From NCBI GenBank assembly GCA_002964805.2, contig PUDQ02000143.1, forward strand, positions 10,001 through 74,000: 64,000 bases of DNA. Reading direction: 5' to 3'. This document shows, in pieces, positions 21,140 through 33,117 of the stretch; the first letter of the stretch is position 1, and each line of letters opens with the position of its first letter. The position numbers were made by a program, and so were the translations under genes. The notes under the pieces were generated by a model. That model was not told the origin of the DNA and did not search any database. It worked only from the letters and a program-made list of their open reading frames with translations. Source of the DNA: Trametes villosa (taxonomy: Eukaryota > Basidiomycota > Agaricomycetes > Polyporales > Polyporaceae).

Positions 21140-24100
21140 ATGGCTGTACCGCTCTCTTGGCCGAGCAAATACAACTTCTATCCTATCGGAAGTCACGCGG
21201 CCCTATGCCTCACACGGGATATAGCCCCCGAACAAGATGCTAGCCTGCTCTTACTGCCATGCGGCGACCCGCGAAATGTTCTGTACACCGTGTTTTGTGA
21301 GACGTCTTCAGGTGCGTTCATTCTAAACTACGTGCGCGAGTTAGCTGCTTACCCTCAGCCATTTGTATTTCATCCGTCAAGTTCGACAAACACTCGACTT
21401 CACATGTTGCGACTTCGACCCCGGCGTATTAGGTATGTCAGTTGTTCTTGTCTCGGTACGTAGCCGCAACTCCCTTGATATAGCCAGGAATGTCCTACTC
21501 CTCGCAATGATCATGGACAACGTCCCAACGAACATCGTGTGGAGCACCTATCTTGACATGTACCTTGATCGCGGCACGCTAGCCGCCTTCATCACTCAGT
21601 GTCGCAAGCTGGTCGAACAGTCTCAGACTACGGAAGCATGGCGGGCGTCCCCATATCGGTCCATCCTTACGATGGGCTCCGACCTCACCCTCAGCGAGGT
21701 ACACCGTCACTGGTCGCTTTATCTCGAGGCGGCTGTGGCCACAGGCGACCGCGCCCAGACGATACGCCAGTTGATGAATAACGGTCGCAAGCAAGTCCTG
21801 GAAGAACACTACGAAACCGCAGATGGCTCTACCGTCTTCTCCACTGGCCGGTCTGCAGGACCACTCTTCCTCCGTGCTGTCCCCTCCTACACCAAGAACC
21901 TTCATCGATACTGGAAGACGGGCACGACATCCCTCACAGCCAGTCTTGATGAGCTCTGCGTCAATCCGACGTTCTTGTACTCCAAAGCCGACGAAAGTTT
22001 CGCTGTCCATCACGGTACCGACCCGCTCGCTCCATTCCACCTAGCACATGTCTTTGGCAACGCTCACGACACCCCGACGGCACATCTCCTTACGGTGTCT
22101 GCTCAGCAGGAGTTCCGCGACTGGTGTGACGCATTCCGCAGTCGGGCGTCTCATGAAGTGCGCAAGCTCTGCGTCCGGTTCATTCTGGGCGACGTCCTCG
22201 CGGTCTCACGAGCACTCCAAGTTCACAACGAACGCACGCGGCATGAAGACGCGATCCCGGTGGCGCAATGGACCAGTCAAACGCTTCAGCTCAGTCCTCA
22301 CGAATACGAGCACTCTCGTGCTCCAACACGCTTCGATGTGATCGATACGTCCAACATATGCGACTATGTCGGACTGGTCAACGTTCTCCTCTCTTCCGTC
22401 CCTCTCCTCGTCGATTCCTCGGCTGCTAGCGGGGTCCTCTACACGGAGTCCTTCATCGCCCGCGATGATGCCTCCGACCCCAAGCAGCAACTTGAAGCAA
22501 TGCTCGTTACCAACCTTGCCACACACTCGCTCATTTTCGGTGTCGCGCCCGTCGGAGCGCTCTCGGGATTCACTACCCAATGCGACACTCACGAACTCCT
22601 TCTGCGGAGAGAACGAGATCGCCTCTCGGGCTGCAAAGCGACGCAGCAACACCACCAAATGATCACGTGGAGGAGGCCCTGGACGGCGGACTGTCATGCA
22701 GTCAAGTCGGTGTGTTCGGCCCCCCTTATCGAGCTTTCTCCCGCAAACCTGTCTTCGCTCCTCCTTCGCATCTATGACCACCTGTTCGGCGCGGAGAACC
22801 CTTTCAAGATGGCGGGAGAAGGCGGGACGTCTACGTTGACGTCTAACGCTATCTCTAGTAGCTATACTAGGGAGACTTTCGTTGGCTTTCTACACTTCCT
22901 CCGGCCTCGTATTTGCCTTACTGATGCTCAGTGGTTGGACACTATGAAGCTCTTCCTCGACCAGCAGCGCTCCGCAGCCATGGCTCGGAATGTGTTCGAC
23001 GGTCTCAGCCACCGAGAATTCAATACACTCCTCTACCGCTACGGCGTCTGCACCATCTCCGCCCTCCTGGAGATCACCCGACCACGGACCGGTCGAATTT
23101 CCAAGTGGACGACTATACCCCCGCTCGTACGCATCTACTTGACGGTCCCTGGCGATAAGCTGCAGGTGCTGCAACGCTTGAGCAGCAAACTATCGAATCC
23201 ACCGCTTCATTGTGTCGTCCAGTACCCTCGCTTCGAGCACATCTTCCAGTCCGTCCACGCCGTTCCTGGGCACACTGTTGACCTAGGAACACCCTCGGAG
23301 CCGTCCGTCGCTGTGCAGGCTGAAGCCTGCGGAGGTGGCCTCGGCACCACAGGCTCCCCACTCGTTCTCTCCTTCGTTGTTCCCACGTGCACCCTCACAG
23401 ACGTCGTAGACCCAGAAACTGTCTTCGTCCGACTCTCCATCCGAACTAATCCGGCGACCGTGACCGTCTTCGGCCCAGTACTGGGACCCGACCTCTCCAT
23501 CTTCTCTGCATGTCTCGAAGATGCAAAACACGTCCAAGTGGTCCCCGCAGATCGTATCTGCTCTCCTCGTCCTCTTGGATCACCGATACCGGTCATACCT
23601 ATGGGTCCGGCTGCGATCGGCAGACTGTGCCCCGTTCACTTGGAGTTAGGAGACAGGGACACCGCCGCGACATTGACAGCGCGACTGCTGGTCGAGGATC
23701 CGCAGGCTCGGACTCTCTTCTCGGGGGCCCGCGCTATGCCTACTATCACTCAAGCGTCGACTTGCACCATGAGGGTCGCGCTCGGAGCGCACGCTCAGAA
23801 TGTCATCTTCCCCGTGCCAGTCGTGGGCGGTGAATCCAAGGGCCGCCTGGCACGCAGTTCATCGTATATTGAGGTATGTTGAACATGTTCGTGATTACTA
23901 TATGCCGCTACGGTGGCCAGCATTTGGAATCAGCTATTGACGGCTCAAACTACCCACAGGTTGTTGTACCTGTGGCCGTCCCCGCTCCCGGAAACTCGGA
24001 TGCAATACGGCTTGACCCGTTCCCCGTTGTTCGCACAGGCTCGGACGCCCTTGTACCCTGGAATCTGCATCACATCAACCTCGACCAGCAGCCTATGATC

Positions 24101-25009
24101 GACGCAGAAAACCCAGCTCTACAGAGCTGGCTCGACACCCACATCGGCTCACACTTCTCGGAACGTGAAGGGATGATGAAGAGACGCCAACGAACACCCG
24201 ACACGCTTACCCTCCTGAAGGACACCATCCACTATATCATCGCCAAAGCCGCCGGCCTACAGAACTGTGCTCTGAACAGGGTGTTTGCGCTGCGGGACGA
24301 CGCAACGAACGAGTCCGACACCATCTTATTCGTCCGCGGCCTGCGGTATGACTTGGGGTCCCACACCGTCGTTTGCGACGCCTTTGTTCTCCCTCTGTTC
24401 CCAGATCTTATGCCGACACTCTGCCCGTGGTTTACCCGACTTGTCAACTCGGATATCACAAACACGCGAACCTTCGAAGGAGAGTCTCGCGCATGGAAGC
24501 AGCTGCTCCCGGCGCTGGTGGAACGTTGCAGGCATTCGTGGCGCCACGGTCCTAACTGCGAGTACGTCGCCCAGGGGAGAATCCCTCTCTCCGTGGAAGT
24601 CAATGGAGGCGACCCCTTGTGCAGCTGCGGACGTGGGAAGGACGTCGAGGGGATGCGCGAGGTGGAGGTCTGGCGGGACTTCGCCCCGTTCGTGACCCGG
24701 ATCGCCTTGTCGCCCCTTTGCGCGGTGTCGTACATGGAACAGGTCCTTCCCCAGATGGCTGCTCGCGCATGGCGCCAGACAGATACCGGCACTGTCGTCC
24801 CTCTGGACCTATCCTCGAACTCTGTACGTCCCATAGTCGGCCCACCCCCCGCTCCCTTGAAGCTCGCGCGCCAATGCAAAAGGTGCGAGAAGTCAGGGCA
24901 AGACGTGAAGAAGTGCGCGGGATGCAATGCCGCGATGTACTGCTCGAAAGCGTGCCAAAGAGCAGACTGGCCGTCTCACAAACAAGCTTGTGAGCCGCGG
25001 CGGAAGTGA
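21140..25009 (+). CDS. DUF4470 and MYND-zinc-finger protein, copy 1
   Basis: A large protein (about 1,200 residues). The N-terminus matches the DUF4470 pattern: WPSKYNFYPIGSHAALCLTRD and then LLLLPCGDPRNVLYTVF. Two short introns follow (donors near 21310 and 21432), then a long exon to about 23873, and a final exon after a roughly 85-nt intron. The C-terminus is a MYND zinc finger (CKRCEKSGQDVKKCAGC...MYCSKACQRADWPSHKQAC, 24877-24993). DUF4470 also occurs in the animal dynein assembly factor DNAAF3, and MYND fingers bind proteins. The function in fungi is unknown. A diverged paralog with the same intron positions lies at 44859-48532. Confidence 0.85.
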
Positions 25010-25419
25010 CCCCGGGCTAGTACTGTACGTGCAAGTAGTAGTAACTGTTGCAGAGCGAGGCGCTCACTGCGTGCAGGAGTCGGGGAAAGGCCCAGACGAG
25101 ATGGTGGTTCTTGTATACCGTTACGCTTGAATTGTTGTACATATATCCGAGAACATGCAGATCCGATATCCAAGTCAGTGGGGGATTCAAGGCTGAAGCG
25201 ACCCGCCTGCCGCGTCGAGGCCTAGGAAAGGGTAGACGCCGGAGTGTTGGAGACGAGCGCGCGCGCGACGACAGGACGCAGCCACTTCGCCTTCCACCCC
25301 CATCCCCGCCTGCGCGGCCTCTCTCGAAGCTCCCTCTCTCCTCGCGACGCCAGACGACGGCGGCGAATACGGACCCCACTCGTTTCTACACTCGCCTCAC
25401 ACACCGTCAATCGTCCAAA
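25010..25419. other. Intergenic between DUF4470-MYND copy 1 and CHS5
   Basis: About 410 bp between genes on one strand. It probably holds the CHS5 promoter and 5' UTR, and I see no gene. Confidence 0.4.
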
Positions 25420-27080
25420 ATGGTCCTCTCCCAAGATAGCTTTATGTTTACGGTCGGCAAGCTCGGTGCGTACGCATTCATATCAAATCATCTGCAGGGT
25501 GACCACTAAGCCAGGCATTTCTTGCAGACGCGGGGATGGCGGTTCGTTGCTGCGCATGCTATGGAAGGTTGCCGACCTTGACCTTTCCTCCAGATTCTCC
25601 TCGGCGAGCGTGCCCATCTCATCGAGTTCCCCTCCTTGCTGTTACCTCCCGGTGTATCTACCGGCTCCATAGTCAACATATCCGTCCAAAGGAACGTCGT
25701 GGAGGAGAAGAAGCGGGAGACGGACTTCTGGGACCTGCAAAGCGAGATTCTAGAGGAATACGGGACTCGTGTACCAGAGCCTCCAAAGCTAGAGGTGCGT
25801 CCGCTGCCTTGGCTGCCGCTGTTTCTCCTAACCCGCTTTCAGCTCCGCAATGTTACTCAAACCTCAGTTACCTTGGAATGGCCCCGACTCGATCTGGCTA
25901 CGGCCAAACTTCGTTCCCTGGACCTGTACCGCGATCGTCAGAGAGTCGCTGCTATACCCTCCCCACTCACCAACACATCGACCAAGGTTTCTGGCCTCCA
26001 GCTGGACACCGAATATACCTTCCAGCTTGTCTTGCGTACCACGGCCGGCGTTTACCCCTCGAATGTTCTGCGCGTTCGGACGCATACCATGTCAGATACC
26101 TCCGGCATCTCCGTCTGTTTCGGCACTGTGGAGGATGAGGTCTTGCTGGAGAACGCCAAACTTGCAGTGCGCGAGATGGGTGCGAAATGGAGCGACAAGA
26201 TCCAGATCGACACTACGCACTTCGTCTGCACGACGCCGGCCGCGACTCCCAGCGGAGCTCAGGCGTCCGGCGCCATCGTCACAGGGCCCGGCGTCGAGTA
26301 CCAGAAAGCTTTACAGCTTAGCATACCCGTCGTGCAACCTCAATGGGTTCTTGCTTGTTTGGCCGAGAAGAAGTAAGCCGTTATGAAGTCTCCCGCTCCC
26401 CCTCCGTACTCACAGCGTATAGGATGATGCCTATACGGCCGTTCTATCTAGGCGAGAGTCCCGCATCGCCGGCGCATTACCGCCCTCAGTCGATGTCCCA
26501 GGCCAACCTCAATTCGCCGTCACAGCGTAGCTCAACGGCGTCGCCGACGCAGCAGAAGCACGCAGCTAACCGCCAATCCATGCCACCCCAGCGAGTCACG
26601 TCGACGTCGCCTCCCGCCGTCGACCCGCCACATTCCGCTGGGCTCGCGAGCACCCAACGGATCCCTGAAGAGCGCGAGTCGCTCTCAGGCGAGGAGGATA
26701 GTGGCGAGGACGACGACGACGAGCGGCAGGGCCGGAAGCGCAAGGGCACAATGAGCAAGAACTTCCGCTTCCCGCCTCCCAGCCCCACGCAGGCCCCGCC
26801 CGTGCCTCCCGTTCCCCAGAACTCTACGGTATCGCCTCCACTGGTGTCGGAGGCGACTGCCGAGCCGCCGCTCCCGCTGCCACCGAAGACCGACGATGCC
26901 GAGGAGACTGAGGCCGGAGGCAACGACGAGGATCCCGAGCTCACGACGGTGGGCATGGTGGCGCCCTCCAGTGTCGAGGTGCCGCCACCCCCGCCGGTCG
27001 AAAAGGAGCGTTCCCTCGCGAGCGCTAACGACCTCGCGGACGACGACCTCGGGGAAACGGAGGAGATCTCGCTAAATTAG
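25420..27080 (+). CDS. CHS5: Exomer component Chs5 (chitin synthase export; FN3 + BRCT)
   Basis: The first exons splice to FTVGKLDAGMAILLGERAHL and then IEFPSLLLPPGVSTGSIV, the signature Chs5 N-terminus that dimerises and binds ChAPs. A fibronectin type III domain follows (LRNVTQTSVTLEWPRLDL ... TEYTFQLVLRTTAGVYPSN), then a BRCT domain (GISVCFGTVEDE ... THFVCTTPA ... VVQPQWVLACLAEKK). The C-terminal third is acidic and Pro/Ser-rich. In yeast, Chs5 is the core of exomer, which carries chitin synthase 3 from the trans-Golgi to the plasma membrane. Start 25420 is fixed by the family N-terminus; the exon joins near 25466, 25544 and 26375 are inferred from frame and homology. Confidence 0.9.
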
Positions 27081-27827
27081 TCATTCTCCCGGACGGTTGG
27101 TGTATCCAGTCATGTAAGGTGCTCTCTTCAGGTCTCAGGAATCGGATGGTGTTTGTCGGTTTCGTGACGCGTGAAAGGCTGCTACAGTTCCCACAGAACT
27201 TCGTGCAATGTGCCAAACGACGCGAGGCTCCGCCTTTGCTTCTTCTCTATTCACAGAGTGACATGTCGTGTAGCCGGCGCCGCCGCCTACCGATCATACT
27301 CTGACGCAGGTAAAATTCTCTTCATTGGCGGGGTGGCTGCGGCAGGCTTCCCGCCCGCCTTCGAGGCCGACGCCGGGAGCCTCCCGCCGGACGTCGTCTA
27401 TTGCTCTCCTGCGCCTCCACCGGTTCGGGTGCCCCACGCTAGCGGGACAATGTCGCGCGGCCCTTGCAAGATCGACACCTGACGCAGGCGCGATTGCTCG
27501 GTACGTCGCGCGTCCTTTTGATAGAGTGTTCGAACTGAATCTGCCCGACAGACGGTGAAGGGCCAAGACGTGACGAAGATTTTAAGCTCCCGAAGCACGC
27601 GTTTTGGGGTCGCGGGTGCGGCGGTCTGCGCTGCGCTGAAGGGCGCCGGCTGCCGCGGCGAGAGGGAGAGCGCATATAAAGGCGACCGCGAGGACGATGT
27701 GGTCGGCGTAGTCGTCGCCCACACCACTTTCCTGCGCAGCTCCCGCTTGCACTCGGTAAGTCCTTACTATGACTGCCGTGCACTACGCCTTTGCTCATCT
27801 ATGCCGACAGTACCTTGAACTACTGCC
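27081..27827. other. Intergenic, no gene seen
   Basis: About 750 bp. It carries a TATA-like box (27675-27680) upstream of the small gene at 27828. Other frames are short and not convincing. Confidence 0.4.
27675..27680 (+). promoter_or_regulatory. TATA box of the gene at 27828
   Basis: TATAAA in a CGCATATAAAGGCG context about 150 bp before the ATG. This is a plausible core promoter for a short-leader gene. Confidence 0.4.
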
Positions 27828-28453
27828 ATGCACGCATTACGAAAGAGCGATGATGCGGAGTTCTCCGGGAAGGTGCCGGAGTTGCGGTCAAAACTGCGTC
27901 GCTGCTTCAAAGCAGCACTTGGTAAGTTGCCAGTCATCATCTCGTCCAGGCAGCGATCTAACCTTCACGTTCGCTGACCCTCGTAGTTAGGCTCGCGCGG
28001 GACAAGAGAGCAAATATTTGGTGGACCCTCTACGGGTACCACCGGTACCTCTACGTGCAACGACGTTTGCGGCTGGTCGGCTGGCCAGCCAAGATCCCGT
28101 TCACCAATCTCAGTAACCTCAAGATGGCGGCCCTTAAGAAGCTGCAGAGCCTCTGGCGGCGCCGCAAGCTCCGCTTCGAGCGCGTGTCCGACGACGACTT
28201 CTACAAGAACGCGACGAACCCGAAGGCGGTCGCCCCCGCGGAGAAGTACGACCTCGGCAAGCCGTTCGCCGGCCGCAACGACAACAAGAAGTCGCGCTTC
28301 GACCACAAGACGGGCCAGCCCATCTCGAAGAAGCGCAAGCTCCGGTCCAAGGGCGCCACCACCCCGAAGTACGTCACGCAGCCCCGCCCTTCGGCCACTC
28401 ACCAGTACACCTTGCGGTCGCGCGGCACCACCCCTCGCAAGTACGTCTACTAG
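27828..28453 (+). CDS. Small basic protein with GWP motif, unknown function
   Basis: Two exons (27828-27921 and 27987-28453) join in phase to give 186 residues. The middle reads LVGWPAKIPFTNLSNL. As I recall, this 'GWP...F.NLS' pattern recurs in agaricomycete hypothetical proteins with many copies (established only loosely, from family memory). The protein is very rich in Lys and Arg. Its C-terminus has a duplicated LRS[KR]G-x-TP-x-KYV segment, ending RKYVY. The basic nature suggests nucleic-acid contact or nuclear location, but nothing more can be said. Confidence 0.6.
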
Positions 28454-29037
28454 GCGGGTGGGACAAGCAACGGCGGATGTCGACACGAGAGGCGCTTTAC
28501 AGTGCGGATGCCATGCTTCTATCTTATACCATGCTACTATGTACATTATCCCCAACGTCTATGGCCGTAATTTCTGCTTGTATCATGTTAGACGTGCCTC
28601 ATGCCAATGCGACAGCTTCACGAGAACTATTCTTGAATGCACCTCGGGTATCTACCGGGATGGTTACATGACTTTTCAACGCAAGATTAAGATTATAAAG
28701 GAAAGTGTTGTGTACATCGATGAGCACCAGGAGCACGCGAGGTAAGTTTGAAGAGAGAACCAGTAGCGTCGCAGAATGGTATGCATGCAAATTTCGGCGG
28801 GGCGACTACGATTGTAAAGGGACTCGTATAATAGTACCAGTGGTATCAGATCGACATCGCGAGTGTTCGACTTGCATAGCGGGTGTAGAGCGAGAATCAT
28901 ACAAAACACGGCACGCACGCTCACCAGCATGCCCGCCGACGTCCCTGTGCAGCAAGCACGGCCCATAGTCCCAATCCATCCCGGTCCGAGAAAAACATCG
29001 AACACAGGCTCCATCGACACAGTGGTGGCGACGGTGT
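28454..29037. other. Intergenic between convergent genes
   Basis: About 580 bp of lower GC than its flanks, between the stops of the small basic protein and the BTB/CAP-Gly gene. I see no gene. Confidence 0.4.
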
Positions 29038-32000
29038 TCAGAGATCCGTCCCTACCGCGTCGACAACGTAGAGCACCTGTTGCGGCCTGACGAAGAGGCC
29101 CCTCGACTCCGAGGTGGACATGTCCGACACGGCGGGCGACACGCTCCGGAGCCGCTTCGCGCGCTCGATGCTGAGCTGATCGCCCTCGCGCTTCAGGCTG
29201 CCCTTGGTGTCGCGCCCGAGCGTGCTGAGCCACTCGTTCCTTCGCCGGCGCGCGGTCGTGTCCTGCCCGAACTCCCATTCGGACGCGGCGCCGATGTCAA
29301 AGTAGCGGATGCCGCCCCACGTGCCGTCGTGCCACGCGCGCCCGTCGAGCTTGTCGCCCGGCCACGCGTCGTTGAGGGGCACCTCGACGCCGACCCAGGG
29401 CCCGGACTCGCCCTCGACCTCGCCGATGTAGCGCGCGTACGCGCGGAAGCGCGCCTTCTTGGACGAGATGATGCACGGGATGCCGATGTCGAGCGTCGCG
29501 CCGCGCGGGAGCGGCGGGGCGGGCGCCTCGCGGATGGTATCGGCCGAGCTCTTGCGCTTGAGCGTGGATGTGCTCGTCGAGGAGACGACGCTGCCGTGCT
29601 TCTCGTGCACTGTCGATGCGGGCGACTTTGGCTTGGCCTTGAGTGTCCCGACTGCGCTGCTCGCATCTTGTTCGGGAGGAAGGGGCTTGCTGCCTGGCTT
29701 CGCTGGTGTGGTGGGCTTCGAGGAAGGTGCACTGGATGTTGCGCTGGATGGTGTCCGTGCAGCGGGTTTCCGCGTCACGGTCGACTTGGTCGAGATCGTC
29801 GAGCGCACTGAGGCGGTGGACACTGTACGCCTTGCGACCGGGCTGGTCTTCCCTGTCTCTGCTGGAGACGGTGGTGGCCGTTTGCTGACCGAAGACGTCG
29901 TTCTCGACGCAACAGACGGTGGTCTCCTCGGAGTGCGAGGCGTAGACGTGCCTGTTGTTCGCACGCTCGCCGTTGAGACGGCCGACGCGGCAGAGCCCCG
30001 TCGTGACCGCGTTACGTTGCTGGCCGTAAGCTCGGAGCGCGCCGTTTCGAACGCAGTCGAGTTCTCACTCGTAGAGGAATTCGACAGCGTCGAGGCTGGT
30101 CGTGACGCAGCCGATGGCGGCCGCAACGTCGAGGGGCCAGCCGCGCCTTTCCGGATCGTCGACGTAGTCGAGCGCGTGGACTTGACGGACGCCGCAACGG
30201 ACTTGACGGACGCGGCGACGGACTTCGGGCGGGGGAAGCGCTCCGCAGTGGAGTGTAACGAGGGCGTCGTGGACTTGCGCGCGCTCGCCGTGGTGGACAT
30301 GCTGCTCCTGGGAATGGGGCTCGGGCTGGGGGAGAGCGGTGACTTCGCGCGAGCCGAGTCCGCGACGCTCCCGCGCGCGGACGGGGACGGGGTGGAGTGC
30401 GCGGGGGTGAGCTTCGAGTCGGGGCGGAGGCTGCCGGGCGAGAGCGGCACGCGGCGCGAGAGCGTCGTGGTCGTGACGCGCGAGGCGGTCGAGTGCGTGC
30501 TCCGCGCGACAGACCGCGTGGAGGCGGCGGAGGACTTGAGCAGCGTGTCCGCGGTGGGCGGGCGCCGGCTCGTCGCCGCGCTGCGCGTCGAGTGCATGCT
30601 GACCGTGTCGGACTCGTCCGCTCGCGATACGGGGCCATTCCGGACGGTGAGGCGGCCGGCGCCCCCGCGCGCGGTCGACGAGGGCGTTGTGGGCAGGAGC
30701 AGCTCCAGTTCGTCCTTGAGCTCGAGTTCTGAGATGGACGTGGGCGTGAGCTCCGGGTACGCCCGAAGAGACACAAAGGAGCGGCTTACCGGTGGCGATT
30801 TCTTTCGCCGCCCAGGGCTCGAGCCCTGCGAAGCCGTCGTCTTGCTTGATAGTAAGCCAGCGTCGGCGGATATAGCGGATGATGTCCATTCGTGCCTGCT
30901 CGACCTGCACACGGACGTGGGATGTGGATGAGAGCATTGCTGCTTCCGGGTCGGTCGGGTGCGGGCGCAGAAGTACCAGATCGACAAGGGACTATGCAAC
31001 ATTGTCAGTCTCGCCGAAAGTCGGGAAAGGCCGCAAACACCGACCTGATACGCCATTGCGGCGTTCTTCTCGTTCAGCCCCCTGCGCATCGACTCGAGGA
31101 ACATCTCGACCTTCTCGCCGTCCTCGAAGCGGACGCCGTCGGCCTCCATGATCTCGAGCCACTCGGGCTGCTCGAAGCATTCGGCCGCCTGCGAGCACGC
31201 GACGTCGTCGATCGTCTTGCGCGCGGCGACGACCATATCGCGCACGGTCTCTGTCCAAGTATCGATCATGTTATCGAGCTTCTTCAGGGCCGCCTGCGCG
31301 GCACCAAGGAGCGCGAACACATTCATCGGGGAGGTGCGTTTGCCGAGGCCCTTGAGAAGCGCGTCGCGCGTCTTCTGGGGCAGCTGGGCGAACTCGGCGG
31401 TGCACCAGCCCTCGCCGAAGAGGCCGACGAGGGCGCGGCGCGCCCCGCGCTCGAGGTGTGCATTCTTTACGTCGTCCTGCACGGCAAACTCGAGCACGCG
31501 CGGGGCGCGCCGCGCGCACTGGCGGCAGCGGCAGCCGCCGGTTCCCCAGCGGCCGCCCGTGATCGCCTCGTACTCGGAGAACTCGAGGAAGGCGTGGAAG
31601 AGGCCGTGCATCATCTCCTGGACGATGCGCGCCTGGATCTCGTCGTAGAGCGAGTCGAGGGCGAGGTAGGTCGCGGAGCGCATGATGTGGAACGCGGTGT
31701 CGAGGTCGAAGGTGCGGTGGGAGAAGATGAGCGTTCCGGTGTAGATGAAGCCGAGGGTGAAGTGCAGCGAGGCGGGGGTGAAGGGGGGCGAGGGGAGGTT
31801 GAGGGTCAGCGGCTCGCCGGGAGTGTGCTTGACGCCCCATTGGAGGAGCTGGGTGCTGAAGTACGGGACGCGGGAGACGAGGATGAAGCGGTGGGAGGAG
31901 AAAATCGCGGTCGTGCTCTCGTGGTTCGAGGACGAGAACACGCCGGTGAGGGCGATGCGGACATCCGAGTAGAGGCGGGAACGCCACATGAAGACGAGGT

Positions 32001-32733
32001 CTTTCCTGAGCTTGTCTACCCTGGCCTCGTCGGAGTCGCCACCGTCCGCGATGTCGGTAGAGTCGAACAGGAACTCGAAAGCAGAGCCGAGGCCCTTGCC
32101 GGTATAGAGGTATTCGAGCTCATTGGAGAAGAGCGTGGAGTTGATGCTCGTTGGGATGCGGAGGAGCGCGCCGGGGTTGGTTGATGGTGCGGGAGAGGCG
32201 GAGCGATAGGGAGCAGGAGAAGGGGATCGAGAACGGGTAGAGAAGTCGACACCGAGACCAATGTTTAAGGAGAGGGCAGACTGAGCAGGAAGCGTGCCAG
32301 TCGGAGAAGAAGAGTACGGGACGGGCGAGGCGACGGGTGCAGGCTTGAAGGAAAAGTACCGCGCCTGGAAGGATGGAGGTGCACGAGCGTACACCACAGC
32401 TGCAACAAACCTCTGGTTGAGTACACGCTCGATCCACAGATCGATCACAGGTAATGCACGCCCTCAGTAATACGAGACGTGTGGTGGACGATACACAGAG
32501 CGCAAAGGCCGGGAGGGCGCTGTTTCACGGGAAATTGGAGGTGATGACAGACCTTTATGGCCCCAGACCTCTTCTACTCCGGCCCCAGCGTCGCTCTGGA
32601 GCTCCCAGACGACGTCCGCAAAGCGTTCCTTTGCGTGATCGAAGAGCGCCTGGAGGTCGTCCTGCCAGTTGGTGGTCGAGTTTCGTGTCGCCTCCTGGAG
32701 ACCGGGCGGAGTAGTCGTCGTGGTCGGGGCCAT
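29038..32733 (-). CDS. BTB/POZ and CAP-Gly domain protein
   Basis: Start 32733 begins MAPTTTTTPPGLQEA. A first intron (ending just before 32402) joins it in phase to VVYARAPPSFQARYF. The BTB/POZ domain follows: LYSDVRIALTG, SSHRFILVSRVPYFSTQLLQ, FTLGFIYTG. A Cys pair loop (CRCRQCARR) and a helical region come next. Two short introns lie near 31015 and 30780. A long Ser/Thr/Pro/Arg-rich linker includes a tandem VAASVKS. Near the C-terminus is a CAP-Gly-like domain (YIGEVEGESGPWVGVEVPL ... DGTWGGIRYFDIG). CAP-Gly domains bind microtubule or tubulin tails. BTB commonly recruits Cullin-3 or mediates dimers. It shares a promoter region of about 385 bp with dynactin subunit 6. Confidence 0.8.
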
Positions 32734-33117
32734 AGCAGGGAGATAGAGAGATAGAGAGAGAAAGCAGTAGCGTATAACGGGGCAGACGAGAACGGGAACG
32801 GGGCGAGGCGGGCGGGGAGCCCTGGCGGGAGGGGGAGGGGTATCGGGTGAAGAGCAGCTCGGCAAGCGAGGGCTCGAGTCCGAGCGTCCCTCTCTCCTCC
32901 ATCCCGTCCGCAACGCGGAGTGTGATTTCCCACTCGCCACCACGAGGCACGCCCCCCGCCTTTTGTCTCTCCACTCCTCGCCGTCGCCGCCATCGACCGC
33001 GACAATACTCTCGGCGACCTGCGTGCAATGTGACTTTTGCCTTCTGCTGTCGATCACTACCACGCCTCTTGCGAGTTGCCGCCGCTCTGACCACAACCGC
33101 CACCGACGTAGCAACCC
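32734..33117. promoter_or_regulatory. Shared divergent promoter region (BTB/CAP-Gly and dynactin 6)
   Basis: About 384 bp between two start codons pointing apart, with Ser/Ala-codon-like GC-rich tracts and no gene. It must hold the promoters of both neighbours. Confidence 0.5.

Noticed and set aside
29459..32184. Two long plus-strand frames (490 and 430 codons) opposite the BTB/CAP-Gly gene
   Set aside because: Both mirror the real exons, including the BTB domain and Ser/Thr linker, and have no family resemblance.
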